From the NCBI RefSeq assembly GCF_022695515.1, contig NZ_JALDPT010000016.1:50420-114419 (forward strand): a stretch of DNA of 64,000 nucleotides, written 5' to 3'. Below are positions 34,429 through 45,676 of this stretch, one piece after another (within the stretch, counting starts at the first letter, position 1; the number at the start of each line of letters is the position of its first letter). The notes under the pieces were generated by a model that worked only from the letters and a program-made list of their open reading frames with translations, made no database searches and was not told the origin of the DNA. The stretch comes from Phenylobacterium aquaticum (GTDB lineage: Bacteria > Pseudomonadota > Alphaproteobacteria > Caulobacterales > Caulobacteraceae). The translations under genes were made by a program, and so were the position numbers.

Positions 34429-34560
34429 TTATCCGAAGACGCGCAGACCTCGGCCGCCGGACGCGAAGCGCGTCGGCTGGGCGGCGACATTCATCTGGGT
34501 ACGCAGGGCGACCATGGGCTGAATCTGATCGAAGGCGTCGGAAATGACAAGCGGATCCTT
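34429..34560 (-). pseudogene. Probable 3' gene remnant
   Basis: A minus-strand open stretch with strong GC bias at third codon positions, encoding ...ISDAFDQIQPMVALR then TQMNVAAQPTRFASGGRGLRVFG and a TAA at 34431-34429. There is no ATG/GTG/TTG with a Shine-Dalgarno at its 5' side, where the frame runs straight into the REP-like repeat at 34563. It looks like the C-terminal end of a coding region cut by the repeat. No family recognised. It could also be a small intact gene with an unseen start. Confidence 0.35.
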
Positions 34561-34562
34561 CT

Positions 34563-34692
34563 CCTCGCCCCGCTTGCGGGGAGAGGTCGGGTGAGGGGCG
34601 CGGCGCGCAGCGGCGCGTCGTTCGGCGGCTCGGCGTGGGGGCGAGGCTGCAATCCCCTCACCCCAACCCTCTCCCCGTGAACGGGGCGAGGG
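34563..34692. repeat. Inverted REP-like intergenic repeat
   Basis: Two related copies of about 36 bases in opposite orientation (34563-34597 and 34653-34692), each with a small internal palindrome (CCCCGCTTGCGGGG and CCCCGTGAACGGGG) and a GGTGAGGGG end, separated by about 56 bases. This is the layout of paired extragenic palindromes. It fills most of the 34332-34698 gap together with the remnant at 34429; nothing else is seen in that gap except a short hairpin at 34381-34400. Confidence 0.65.
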
Positions 34693-34698
34693 AGCCCT

Positions 34699-35595
34699 TT
34701 ACAGCACGCACTCCGCCCCGCCCTCGCGGCGGACGACGCCGGCGGCCTTGGTGATGCGGCCCGAGCGGCGCTGGACGTAGGGGCCCGGGGCGGCGGCGCG
34801 CCACTTCAGCGGGCTGGGCAGGATGGCGGCCAAGCGGGCGGCCTGGGCGCTGTTCAGGTGGTCGGCGCCCACCCCGAAGTTCTTCTGGGCGGCGGCTTCG
34901 GCGCCATAGACGCCCGGCCCCCATTCGACGCTGTTGAGATAGACCTCCATGATCCGGGGCTTGCCCCAGAGCACCTCGATCAGGACGGTGAAATAGGCCT
35001 CCAGCCCTTTGCGCACATAGGAGCGGCCCGGCCAAAGGAAGACGTTCTTGGCGGTCTGCTGGCTGATCGTCGAGCCGCCGCGGATACGCTTCGAGCGCTC
35101 GTTATGGGCCATGGCCTTTTCCATGGCCTCGAAGTCGAAGCCGTGATGGTCGCAGAACTTGGCGTCCTCGGCGGCGATCACCGAGCGGGCCAGGGTTGGG
35201 GAGATGGCGTTCAGCGGCACCCATTTGCGATGGAAGCCCTGGCCCTCGAACAGCCGCTGGACCATCAGCCAGGTGATCGGCGGCGGGACGACCCGATAGA
35301 TCGCCACGGTGAGGACCGGCCCGACCAGGCCGAAGATCACGAACAGCATGACGAAGGCCCGGCCGATCCGGCGCAGCAGGCCAGGCCGCTTCGGACCGTC
35401 GTCGGCGCGCATGTCGAGCTTGGGCGCCTCGAGATCGGGGGTCGCCTCGGGCGGCGGGGCCGGCGCGAGCGACAGATCGCCCAGCCCCGCGGCCTGGCCG
35501 TCCCAGCCAGATCCGGACTCCAGGCTGGTCAGCCTCAGTCCGTCTGAGGAGCCCAGGGGGTGTTGAGAGTCCTTGGGCGCGCGGGGTTCGTTCAA
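34699..35595 (-). CDS. mtgA: Monofunctional peptidoglycan glycosyltransferase MtgA
   Basis: A membrane-anchored GT51 enzyme polymerising lipid II into glycan strands. One N-terminal membrane helix ([21 protein letters not shown]) is followed by the GT51 domain: [17 protein letters not shown] with the catalytic Glu, [17 protein letters not shown], and [20 protein letters not shown]. The start is uncertain: a TTG at 35595 gives 298 residues with a Pro-rich cytoplasmic head of coding-like codon use, while an ATG at 35412 gives 237 residues, nearer the family norm. It is divergent from the nitroreductase gene. Confidence 0.88.
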   Translation of the reverse strand: MNEPRAPKDSQHPLGSSDGLRLTSLESGSGWDGQAAGLGDLSLAPAPPPEATPDLEAPKLDMRADDGPKRPGLLRRIGRAFVMLFVIFGLVGPVLTVAIYRVVPPPITWLMVQRLFEGQGFHRKWVPLNAISPTLARSVIAAEDAKFCDHHGFDFEAMEKAMAHNERSKRIRGGSTISQQTAKNVFLWPGRSYVRKGLEAYFTVLIEVLWGKPRIMEVYLNSVEWGPGVYGAEAAAQKNFGVGADHLNSAQAARLAAILPSPLKWRAAAPGPYVQRRSGRITKAAGVVRREGGAECVL

Positions 35596-35682
35596 GTTTT
35601 CTAGCCTTGCCTTGACCTGGAGACCCAGTGCTACCGATGCCCCCTGCCCGGTCAAGCGGGCGCGCGAGCGAAGGGATGAGAC

Positions 35683-36348
35683 ATGAACGTAAGCGAAGCG
35701 GTTGAACGAAGGATGTCCATCCGGGCCTTCAAGCCGGACACGCCGCCCGCCGCCGTGGTGCGCGAAATCCTCGAGCGGGCCGACCGCGCGCCGTCCGGCG
35801 GCAATCTTCAGCCCTGGCGGGTCTATGCCCTGGCCGGATCGGCCCTGGCCGAGCTGAAGGCCAAGGTCGCGGCCAATCCCTTCGGCGAAGAGCCCGAATA
35901 CGACGTCTATCCGCCCAATCTCTGGGACCCCTTCCGCACGCGGCGGTTCCAGAACGGCGAGGACCTCTACGCCACCATTCCGATCCCCCGCGAGGACAAG
36001 GCCGCGCGCCTGCGCCAGCTGGCCCGCAACGGCGAGCTGTTCGGCGCCCCCGTCGGCCTGTTCTTCTGCCTGGATCGCAAACTCGGCCCGCCCCAGTGGT
36101 CGGATGTGGGTATGTACATGCAGACCGTCATGCTGCTGGCCACCGAGCGCGGCCTGGACACCTGCGCCCAGGAATATTGGGCGCGCTATCCCAAGACGGT
36201 GGCCGAGACCCTGAACCTGCCCGAGGACCACATGCTGTTCTCCGGCATGGCCCTGGGCTGGCGCGATGAGACGGCGCCGATCAACACCCTGCGCTCAGCC
36301 CGCGACCCGTTCGAGGTCTGGGCGGAGATGAAGGGCTTCGAGGCCTAG
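35683..36348 (+). CDS. Nitroreductase-family flavoprotein
   Basis: A 221-residue FMN-dependent oxidoreductase: [14 protein letters not shown] (FMN phosphate-binding Arg/Ser), [37 protein letters not shown] and the C-terminal GMALGWRDE. It likely reduces nitro or quinone compounds with NAD(P)H. The stop overlaps the convergent WD40 gene in CTAG. Confidence 0.92.
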   Translation: MNVSEAVERRMSIRAFKPDTPPAAVVREILERADRAPSGGNLQPWRVYALAGSALAELKAKVAANPFGEEPEYDVYPPNLWDPFRTRRFQNGEDLYATIPIPREDKAARLRQLARNGELFGAPVGLFFCLDRKLGPPQWSDVGMYMQTVMLLATERGLDTCAQEYWARYPKTVAETLNLPEDHMLFSGMALGWRDETAPINTLRSARDPFEVWAEMKGFEA

Positions 36349-37310
36349 ATCGTCGCCACGCCCGCGCCGCCGTCCTCGTCGCCCCAGGCGAGGCGGCCGG
36401 CGTCGGGGCTGATGGTGAGCGCGGTGATCGGCGGGCCCTTGTCGGCCTTGAGCATGTCGATCTTCTGGGTGGCGAGGTCACAGACCCAGACCCGGCCGTC
36501 CTCGAGACCGCCGGCCACCTTCTGGCCGTTCACGGCCGCGGCGACCCTTGCGACCATGGTCGACTGGTCGAAGCCGATCTCGGCGGCCTGCTTGCCCAGG
36601 GGCCCGGTCGCGCCGGCGAAGGGCCAGACCACCGCGCCATTGGCGCCGGAGGTGGCCAGCATCTGGCCCTTGGCCATGAAGGCCAGGCTCTTCACCTTGG
36701 CCGGATAGCCGCCCATCTTCAGATTCTTGTCGTCGGCGACCCGCCAGCCGTGCAGCTGGTTCTCCTGCATGGCCGACATGAGGAACTTGCCGTCCGGGCT
36801 CCAGGCCAGCGCCACGTGGCTGCCGGCCCATTTCAGCACCACCGGCTTCTGTTCGGCGATGCGCGCGTACCAGAGCCAGGCCCCGCCATAGGTCGCCGTG
36901 GCGATTCGCCGCCCTTTGGGATCGAAGGCCAGATCCGCCACGCTGCGCTCGTGGACGAAGGTGCGCGTGAAATCGGCGTCGGCTGCATCGCGAACGATCA
37001 GCTCCTTGCCGGCCGCGAAGGCGTAGAGCTTGGACTCGGCGCTGGCGGCCACCGCCTCGATCCAGCGGCCCTTCAGGCGCAGGATTTCCTGGCTGCCCTC
37101 GGCCGTCGTCCAGACCAGGCGGCCGTCGTCGCCGCCGGTCAGAATCCCTTGGCCGGACGGGTGCGGACAGGCGCAGAGCACGGCGCCCTCATGGGCGGGG
37201 AAGCTCTTGCCGTCCTCCAGGCGGACCGTGCCGTCGCCCAGGGCGAACAGGACCTGGCCGGTGCGGTCGAAGACGGCGGCGGTGACATAGGCGTCGAAGT
37301 CAAAGCTCAT
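36345..37310 (-). CDS. WD40-repeat protein
   Basis: A 321-residue cytoplasmic beta-propeller, with several degenerate WD40 repeats (e.g. HEGAVLCACPHPSGQGILTGGDDGRLVW in parts; DLAFDPKGRRIATATYGG; ALAWSPDGKFLMSAMQEN; SLAFMAKGQMLATSGANGAVVW). There is no signal peptide. Such proteins are scaffolds; no partner is evident, though an orphan exbD follows divergently. The ATG at 37310 (MSFDFDAYV) is preferred to 37334. Confidence 0.85.
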   Translation of the reverse strand: MSFDFDAYVTAAVFDRTGQVLFALGDGTVRLEDGKSFPAHEGAVLCACPHPSGQGILTGGDDGRLVWTTAEGSQEILRLKGRWIEAVAASAESKLYAFAAGKELIVRDAADADFTRTFVHERSVADLAFDPKGRRIATATYGGAWLWYARIAEQKPVVLKWAGSHVALAWSPDGKFLMSAMQENQLHGWRVADDKNLKMGGYPAKVKSLAFMAKGQMLATSGANGAVVWPFAGATGPLGKQAAEIGFDQSTMVARVAAAVNGQKVAGGLEDGRVWVCDLATQKIDMLKADKGPPITALTISPDAGRLAWGDEDGGAGVATI

Positions 37311-37513
37311 GCGAACCCCATAGACGGCGAACAAGGGTCTTGGCGAGAGCCCGCAGGCGCCCAGGATTTCGCGCCCTGGGAGAGTTCCTGGGGCAGGCCG
37401 TCGATCCTGACGCCCGGCCGACGCGGTTGGGGCTTTACATTCGCGAATTGATTGGCGATGGGTGTCGTCGACGGCGGGCGCGCGATTGCGCCTCCTATGG
37501 GAAGGAATTGCAT

Positions 37514-37945
37514 ATGGGTGCGAAGCTGGGCGGCGGGGGCGGCGGCAAGTTCGACCTCGGCCAAAACAGCGAGATCAACGTCACGCCTTTCGTGGACGTG
37601 ATGCTGGTGCTCCTCATTATTTTCATGGTGTCCATCCCGGCCGCCACGGTTTCGATCAAGCTCGACCTGCCGCCGGCCGTTCCGCCGCCGCCGGGCGCGA
37701 AGATTGAAGAACCGACCGTCATCAATATCCAAGGTGGCGGCGGCATCTTCATCGGCGAAGCGGCGACCTCGGTCGCCACCCTGCCGGCGGACCTGGCCCG
37801 CAAGCTGAACAAGCCGGATCCGACCCAAGAGCGCGTCTACATCCGCGCCGACCGGACGGTCCGCTACGGCGACTTCATGACCGTCATGAACACGCTGCAA
37901 GGCAACGGCTACTTCCAGGTCGCCCTGATCAACGAAGACCTCTAA
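37514..37945 (+). CDS. ExbD/TolR-family transport protein
   Basis: A 143-residue inner membrane protein with one helix (VDVMLVLLIIFMVSIPA) carrying the proton-path Asp, and a periplasmic domain ending in NGYFQVALINEDL. ExbD works with ExbB to energise TonB, but no exbB or tonB is adjacent, so it is an orphan copy or an extra ExbD of a system elsewhere. AAGGA lies 7 bases before the ATG. A strong terminator follows. Confidence 0.92.
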   Translation: MGAKLGGGGGGKFDLGQNSEINVTPFVDVMLVLLIIFMVSIPAATVSIKLDLPPAVPPPPGAKIEEPTVINIQGGGGIFIGEAATSVATLPADLARKLNKPDPTQERVYIRADRTVRYGDFMTVMNTLQGNGYFQVALINEDL

Positions 37946-37965
37946 GGCCTTCGGACCAGACATCG

Positions 37966-38000
37966 AAAAGCCCGCTCGGAGCGATCCGGGCGGGCTTTTT
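37966..38000 (+). terminator. Rho-independent terminator after exbD
   Basis: Long stem AAAAGCCCGCTCGGA (37966-37980) pairing with TCCGGGCGGGCTTTT (37985-37999, one mismatch), four-base loop, ending in a T-tract. Confidence 0.88.
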
Positions 38001-38073
38001 GCTGTCTGAAATTCCCTCCCCTGAATGCGCAGGGCTACCGCAGAGGAAATAGGCCCCAGGTCGGCTCCGCTCA

Positions 38074-38218
38074 GTTGCTCCCCTCTTGGGGGAGCTGCCA
38101 CCCGAATGGGTGGCTGAGGGGGACCTTGATGAACTTCTTTGGGCGGCTTGAACCTCAGCAGAGAGAGTCAAAGTCCCCCTCAGCCCCTCCGGGGCAGCTC
38201 CCCCAGCGGGGGAGCAAC
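38074..38218. repeat. Inverted REP-like intergenic repeat, second family
   Basis: Two related copies of about 50 bases in opposite orientation (38074-38126 and 38171-38218), each starting GTTGCTCCCC and containing GGGGGAGCTGCC, separated by about 45 bases. The sequence differs from the repeat at 34563. Together with the exbD terminator it accounts for the 38001-38268 gap; no gene is seen there. Confidence 0.65.
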
Positions 38219-38268
38219 TTGGCGGGCCTCATACGCCACAGCCCTCCCCTTCATGGGGAGGGAGATAT

Positions 38269-39327
38269 TCAGGCCGCGCAGGCCTCGAAGCCGGCCTTGA
38301 GCTTGGCCTCGTCGAGATTGCGGCCGATGAAGACCATGCGGCTGAAACGCGGTTCGCCGTCCTTCCAGTCGCGCTGGAAGTCACCCTCCAGGATCATGTG
38401 CACGGCCTGGAACACCAGGCGGCGGTTCTCGCCGGCCACGTCGAGAATGCCCTTGGCCCGCAGGATGTCAGGGCCCTGGGCCTGGAGGACGTCGTTCAGC
38501 CAGGCGGTGACCCGGGCGCCGTTCAGCGGCTTGTCGAAGGTCAGCGAGATCCCCCGGATGCCCGCGTCGGCCACATGGTCGTGATGGTGATGATCGTGAT
38601 CATGGCCGTGGTGATCGTGGTCATGCCCATGATGGTCGTGGTCGCAGTCCTCGTCATGGACATGGCCCGGCTCCCCGTGGGCGGGATTGAGGAATTCCGG
38701 CTGCAGCTCGGTGATGCGGTCGAGATCGAAGCCGCCGCGGCCGAGGATCAGCTCCAGCGGCACATTCGAGCGCTGGGCGCGGTGGATGGGGGCCAGCGGG
38801 TTCAGCCGGCGGATGCGGGCCTCCACGTCGCGCAGCTGGGCCTCGGTCACGAGGTCGGTCTTGTTCAGCACGATCTGGTCGGCGAAGGCCACCTGTTCGA
38901 CGGCCTCCTTGGAGTCCGACAGGCGCAGGGGCAGGTGCATGGCGTCGACCACGGTGGTGACGCTGTCCAGCCGGGTCTTGGCGCGGACGTCGTCGTCCAC
39001 GAAGAAGGTCTGGGCCACGGGGCCGGGGTCGGCCAGGCCGGTGGTCTCGACGATGATGGCGTCGAACCCGCCCTTGCGCTTCATCAGGCCCGAGAGCACC
39101 CGGATCAGGTCGCCGCGCACCGTGCAGCAGACGCAGCCGTTGTTCATCTCGAACACTTCCTCGTCGGCGCCGACGATCAGCTCGTTGTCGATGCCGACCT
39201 CGCCGAACTCATTGACGATGACGGCGTAGCGCTTGCCGTGATCCTCGCTGAGGATGCGGTTGAGCAGGGTGGTCTTGCCGGCGCCGAGATAGCCGGTGAG
39301 GACGGTGACGGGGGTCTTTTCGGTCAT
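38269..39327 (-). CDS. G3E-family GTPase, zinc metallochaperone type
   Basis: A 352-residue COG0523/CobW-like GTPase, thought to deliver zinc to proteins under zinc limitation. Walker A is [12 protein letters not shown], the metal-binding CxCC is in [15 protein letters not shown], the guanine motif is NKTD, and a His/Asp-rich loop of about 35 residues (around [19 protein letters not shown]) precedes the C-terminal CobW_C domain. A Zur-type palindrome lies 83 bases upstream (39410-39426), shared with the divergent CDF transporter. Confidence 0.92.
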   Translation of the reverse strand: MTEKTPVTVLTGYLGAGKTTLLNRILSEDHGKRYAVIVNEFGEVGIDNELIVGADEEVFEMNNGCVCCTVRGDLIRVLSGLMKRKGGFDAIIVETTGLADPGPVAQTFFVDDDVRAKTRLDSVTTVVDAMHLPLRLSDSKEAVEQVAFADQIVLNKTDLVTEAQLRDVEARIRRLNPLAPIHRAQRSNVPLELILGRGGFDLDRITELQPEFLNPAHGEPGHVHDEDCDHDHHGHDHDHHGHDHDHHHHDHVADAGIRGISLTFDKPLNGARVTAWLNDVLQAQGPDILRAKGILDVAGENRRLVFQAVHMILEGDFQRDWKDGEPRFSRMVFIGRNLDEAKLKAGFEACAA

Positions 39328-39409
39328 GGGGCGTATCTAGTCACTCAGAACGATCTAGGGAACAGGTCGCGGCGCCAAGGCGCCTCGGGAACCGCTTGAC
39401 CGAGGCTTA

Positions 39410-39426
39410 GTGTTATAGAATAACAC
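39410..39426. promoter_or_regulatory. Zur box
   Basis: Perfect palindrome GTGTTAT-AGA-ATAACAC in the divergent promoter between the G3E GTPase and the CDF transporter. It fits the alphaproteobacterial Zur pattern (TGTTATnnnATAACA). Zur with zinc would repress the GTPase; the effect on the CDF gene 33 bases away could be repression or activation. Confidence 0.75.
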
Positions 39427-39458
39427 AATCACGCCGAACGGCGGAGTCCGAGATCACC

Positions 39459-40379
39459 GTGACCGCACCTGTCGACATCGAACCGCCGATCGACGCCTTC
39501 CGGGGCGATCGCATCTATCTGGGCGCGGATCATGCGCGCAATGAGCGCCGCACCTGGATCGTGGCCGGGGTGTGCCTCGTCTCCCTGGTCGTCCAGGTGG
39601 CCGGCGGGCTGATCTTCCACTCCATGGCCCTGGTGGCCGGGGGGCTGCACATGGGCGCCCACGTGGCCTCCATGGTGGTCGCCGCCGTGGCCTATGGCGT
39701 CGCGCGCACCTATGCCGCGGACCAGAGGTTCGCCTTCGGCACCGGCAAGGTCGGCTATGTGGCGGGCTTCGCCAACGCCGTGGTGCTGGGCGTCACCGCC
39801 CTGCTGATCGCCGCCGAGAGCGTGCAGCGCCTGATCACGCCGGAGCCGGTCGCCTATCAGGGCGCCATCGGCCTGGCCGGGATCGGCCTCATCATCAACC
39901 TGGTCTGTGTCGCCCTGCTGAAGCCCCAGACGGTCCACGCCCATGACCGCGACGGCGACCTCAACCTGTCGGCCGCCCACCTGCACCTGTCGGCTGACGC
40001 GGTGGTCTCGGCCCTGACCATCGCCGGACTGGCGGCGGGATCCTATCTCGGCTGGACCTGGGCCGATCCGCTCGCCGCCCTCTGCGGCGCGGGCCTGGTC
40101 GGCCATTTCGCCTGGCGGCTGATCACCCGCACCGGGGCGGTGCTGCTGGACATGACGCCGTCCGCCGAACTCAGCGCCGAGATCCGCGCGCGGCTGGAGG
40201 GCGACGGCGCACGGGTGCTGGACCTTCACCTCTGGCGGCTGGGTCCGGGACATCACGCCGCGGTCGTGGTGCTGGAAACGGACAAATCGACAGCTTCAGC
40301 GCACTATCACGCACGCTTGAACGGTCTTTTAGGACTTAGTCACGTCACCATAGAGACCCGCGACCCCAGGACCGCTTGA
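39459..40379 (+). CDS. CDF cation transporter (DmeF-like)
   Basis: A 306-residue cation diffusion facilitator with six helices. The DmeF-type signature is visible (GGLHMGAHVASMVVAAVAYGVA), a short His loop (HAHDRDGDLNLSAAHLHLSADAVVS) precedes helix 5, and a cytoplasmic domain (LDLHLWRLGPGHHAAVVVLE) follows. It normally exports Co2+, Zn2+ or similar. The start is a GTG at 39459, with a distant GGAG. A Zur box lies in its promoter, which is unusual for an efflux pump. Confidence 0.87.
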   Translation: MTAPVDIEPPIDAFRGDRIYLGADHARNERRTWIVAGVCLVSLVVQVAGGLIFHSMALVAGGLHMGAHVASMVVAAVAYGVARTYAADQRFAFGTGKVGYVAGFANAVVLGVTALLIAAESVQRLITPEPVAYQGAIGLAGIGLIINLVCVALLKPQTVHAHDRDGDLNLSAAHLHLSADAVVSALTIAGLAAGSYLGWTWADPLAALCGAGLVGHFAWRLITRTGAVLLDMTPSAELSAEIRARLEGDGARVLDLHLWRLGPGHHAAVVVLETDKSTASAHYHARLNGLLGLSHVTIETRDPRTA

Positions 40380-40496
40380 CGGCGGCGCGCGGATCAGGCG
40401 TGAAAATGGTGATGGATCGCGTATCGGATCGCGCTTACGACTTCTCCACCCCCGGGGCCACAGCTTGGCGCCCTGGCGCTGGGGGCGCTCGGTGCG

Positions 40497-41807
40497 GTGT
40501 TCTGGCCGGTCGCCGACGGACTGTTCGTCGCCTGCGTCGCCGCCGACAAGATGGCGCGGAAATCCGCCGCCGCCGCCCGCCACGTGCTTTCCGACATTCC
40601 CGGTTCGCTCGGCGTGGCCGCCCTGCGCGCCGGCGCCTTCGCCGTTGAGCGTCGCGCCCCGCTGACGGCCCTGGCGATCATCCTGGCCGGCGCGGGCATC
40701 GGCTGGAACGCGACCGCCCCGGCGGGTGTTCCCGGCCGCCACGCCGCGGCGCCCAGCCACGCCATACCGACCAAGCTGGTCACCTCGGCGGTGACCATCC
40801 GCACACCGCATCGGCGCGCCCCGACCTCGCCGCCGCCCGCCGCCCTGCAGCACGAGCTCAGCGCGCTGGCCGCCCGCTTCGACGAACCGGTCGGCATCGC
40901 CGTCACTGACGTCACCGAAGGCTGGGTCGCCTCCGTGGACGGCCAACAGTCCTTCCCCCAGCAGAGCGTGTCGAAGCTGTGGGTGGCGATCACCGCCATG
41001 GACGCCGTCGACCAGGGCCGCATGCGCCTGGACCAGGGCGTGCTGCTGACCAATGACGACCGCAGCGTCTTCTTCCAGCCGATCACCTATCGGATCGACA
41101 AGGACGGCTATCAGACCACGGTCGACGAGCTGCTGCACAAGGCGCTGATCACCTCCGACAACGCCGCCAACGACAAGCTGATGGGCATGGTCGGCGGCCC
41201 GACCGCCGTGCACGAGGTCCTGCAGCGCAAGGATATCGAGGGCGTCAGCCTGGCCGAGGACGAGAAGCACCTCCAGGCCCATATCGCCGGCATGACCTGG
41301 ACGCCGGAGTTCCGGCCCTATGGCGCCTTCGAGGAAGCCCGCGGCCGCCTGCCGCGCGAGGTGCGCGACCGGGCGATGCAGGCCTATCTCGACGCGCCCT
41401 ATGACGGCGCGAGCCCGGTGGGCATCGTCCAGGCGCTCGCGGCCCTGAAGCGCGGCGAACTGCTGTCGCCCGCCTCGACCGACGTGATTCTCGGCGCCAT
41501 GGCCAAGGCCCGAACCGGCCCGCGCCGCCTGGCCGGCGGCCTGCCCTCTGGTTGGAAGATCGCCCACAAGACCGGCACCGGCCAGGATTGGCGCGGCGCG
41601 ACCTATGGCCTCAACGATGTCGGCCTGCTGACCGCGCCGGACGGCCGCACCTATGCGGTGGCGGTGATGATGCCCAAGACCCACAAGCCGGTGCCCGCCC
41701 GCCTGGAGTTCATGCAGGCGGTGTCGCGGGCCGTGGTCGGCGCCTGGGAGACCGATCGGCGGACCCTGGCCAGCCTGCGCGGCTCGGAAGGCAATCGCGG
41801 GGACTGA
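40497..41807 (+). CDS. Class A beta-lactamase-like serine hydrolase, N-terminus frameshifted
   Basis: A 436-residue DD-peptidase/beta-lactamase-fold protein. The serine triad motifs are SVSK (SxxK), SDN in ITSDNAANDKLMG, and KTG in AHKTGTGQDWRG. It may be a cell-wall hydrolase or penicillin-binding enzyme. The GTG at 40497 lies inside a hydrophobic segment (LGALALGALGAVFWPVAD) that begins upstream of it, and no start exists in this frame. A coding-like start in another frame (ATG 40406, MVMDRVSDRAYDFSTPG) would join with a one-base shift near 40450-40460. The true N-terminus is therefore probably at about 40406. Confidence 0.82.
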   Translation: MFWPVADGLFVACVAADKMARKSAAAARHVLSDIPGSLGVAALRAGAFAVERRAPLTALAIILAGAGIGWNATAPAGVPGRHAAAPSHAIPTKLVTSAVTIRTPHRRAPTSPPPAALQHELSALAARFDEPVGIAVTDVTEGWVASVDGQQSFPQQSVSKLWVAITAMDAVDQGRMRLDQGVLLTNDDRSVFFQPITYRIDKDGYQTTVDELLHKALITSDNAANDKLMGMVGGPTAVHEVLQRKDIEGVSLAEDEKHLQAHIAGMTWTPEFRPYGAFEEARGRLPREVRDRAMQAYLDAPYDGASPVGIVQALAALKRGELLSPASTDVILGAMAKARTGPRRLAGGLPSGWKIAHKTGTGQDWRGATYGLNDVGLLTAPDGRTYAVAVMMPKTHKPVPARLEFMQAVSRAVVGAWETDRRTLASLRGSEGNRGD

Positions 41808-41836
41808 GTCCCAAGCCTCAAGGGCCGCCAATCGCG

Positions 41837-41864
41837 TTGACTCAAACCGGGCTCTCTGTATAAG
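41837..41864 (+). promoter_or_regulatory. Sigma-70-type promoter of rplU-rpmA
   Basis: TTGACT (41837-41842), 16 bases, TATAAG (41859-41864). It is an unusually good housekeeping promoter for this GC-rich sequence and lies 67 bases before the rplU ATG. Confidence 0.8.
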
Positions 41865-41875
41865 TCCGCGCCTCT

Positions 41876-41910
41876 CGCCCGCGGGCCTTCTCGCGGGCGC
41901 AATCTTTTTT
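41876..41910 (+). promoter_or_regulatory. rplU leader hairpin (attenuator-like)
   Basis: Stem CGCCCGCG (41876-41883) / CGCGGGCG (41892-41899), eight-base loop, then CAATC and six Ts (41905-41910), all between the promoter and the rplU start. It has the form of a weak intrinsic terminator in the 5' leader and could attenuate the ribosomal operon. Confidence 0.55.
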
Positions 41911-41930
41911 GCTATTTCAAGGCGCGAACG

Positions 41931-42479
41931 ATGTACGCGGTGATCAAGACCGGCGGCAAGCAGTACCGGGTCCAAGCCGGTGATGTGCTTGTTGTTGAAA
42001 AGCTCGATGGCGAACCGGGTGCGGACGTCGCCTTCGGCGAAGTCCTCATGCTGGGCGATGGCGAGGCCGTGACGGTCGGCGCCCCCACGGTGGACGGGGC
42101 CAAGGTCAGCGCGACGCTGATCGAAACCCGCCGCGGTGAGAAGGTGAAGATCTTCAAGAAGATCCGTCGCCAGGGCTACCGCCGCACCCAGGGTCACCGC
42201 CAGTTCGAAACTGTGCTGCGCGTGACCTCGGTCGAAGGCGCCGGCAAGACCGACAAGTGGGACGGGACCGTGTCCCTGACCACCAAGGCGGTGCTCGACG
42301 CCCGTGCGCGGAACCTGAAGCTGGAAGACGGCCCGGCCCAGACCCCGCAGCGCAAGTCCGCCCGCGCCCTCAAGGCCGCCGCCGCGGCTCCGGCGGTGGA
42401 AGCCGCTCCGGCCAAGAAGGCTGCGCCGAAGAAGGCCGCCGCCCCCAAGGCCGAAGCTCCGCAAGCCGGCGCCGAATAA
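41931..42479 (+). CDS. rplU: 50S ribosomal protein L21
   Basis: A 182-residue L21. The core (MYAVIKTGGKQYRVQAGD ... KVKIFKKIRRQGYRRTQGHRQ, in parts) is standard, followed by an Ala/Lys/Pro-rich C-terminal extension of about 70 residues typical of Caulobacterales L21, while E. coli L21 has about 103 residues. It is transcribed from the promoter at 41837 with rpmA. Confidence 0.97.
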   Translation: MYAVIKTGGKQYRVQAGDVLVVEKLDGEPGADVAFGEVLMLGDGEAVTVGAPTVDGAKVSATLIETRRGEKVKIFKKIRRQGYRRTQGHRQFETVLRVTSVEGAGKTDKWDGTVSLTTKAVLDARARNLKLEDGPAQTPQRKSARALKAAAAAPAVEAAPAKKAAPKKAAAPKAEAPQAGAE

Positions 42480-42511
42480 GCAACCGACCAGACCAGTTTT
42501 AGGAGGCCACT

Positions 42512-42778
42512 ATGGCTCACAAGAAATCAGGCGGCTCCTCGCGTAACGGTCGCGACTCGGCCGGCCGTCGTCTCGGCGTGAAGAAGTTCGGGGGCGAAGC
42601 TGTCGCCGCCGGCAACATCCTCGTGCGTCAACGCGGCACCAAGTTCTATCCGGGCGTGAACGTCGGGATCGGCAAGGACCATACCCTCTTCGCCATGGCC
42701 GAAGGCGCTGTGAAGTTCATCACCAAGCGTGATGACCGCACCTACGTGAACGTGGTCGCCAACGAGAACGCCAACTAA
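42512..42778 (+). CDS. rpmA: 50S ribosomal protein L27
   Basis: An 88-residue L27 starting [16 protein letters not shown], with [24 protein letters not shown] (in parts) and [17 protein letters not shown]. It lies near the peptidyl transferase centre. AGGAGG precedes the ATG. Terminator at 42843-42883. Confidence 0.98.
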   Translation: MAHKKSGGSSRNGRDSAGRRLGVKKFGGEAVAAGNILVRQRGTKFYPGVNVGIGKDHTLFAMAEGAVKFITKRDDRTYVNVVANENAN

Positions 42779-42842
42779 GGCGGAACCATCCCGATCCGGT
42801 TCCGCTTCGACTTCAAGTCAGGCGGTACCGGACAGAATTCCC

Positions 42843-42883
42843 AAGCGGGGAGTCCGGACGCCGGGCTCCCCGCTTTTGTTTTT
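42843..42883 (+). terminator. Rho-independent terminator of rplU-rpmA
   Basis: Stem AAGCGGGGAG (42843-42852) / CTCCCCGCTT (42866-42875) followed by TTTGTTTTT. Confidence 0.92.
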
Positions 42884-42910
42884 CTGACCCTGAGGGTCCG
42901 GGAGGTAGAG

Positions 42911-45672
<2,762 letters not shown>

Positions 45673-45676
<4 letters not shown>

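Noticed and set aside
35595..36231. Long minus-strand open frame extending mtgA through the nitroreductase gene
   Set aside because: It is the antisense shadow of a well-supported nitroreductase; GC-rich DNA commonly gives such open frames.
39388..39414. GGAACC ... TGTT near the CDF gene as an EcfG promoter
   Set aside because: The -10 lacks the C of CGTT and overlaps the Zur palindrome, which explains the sequence better.
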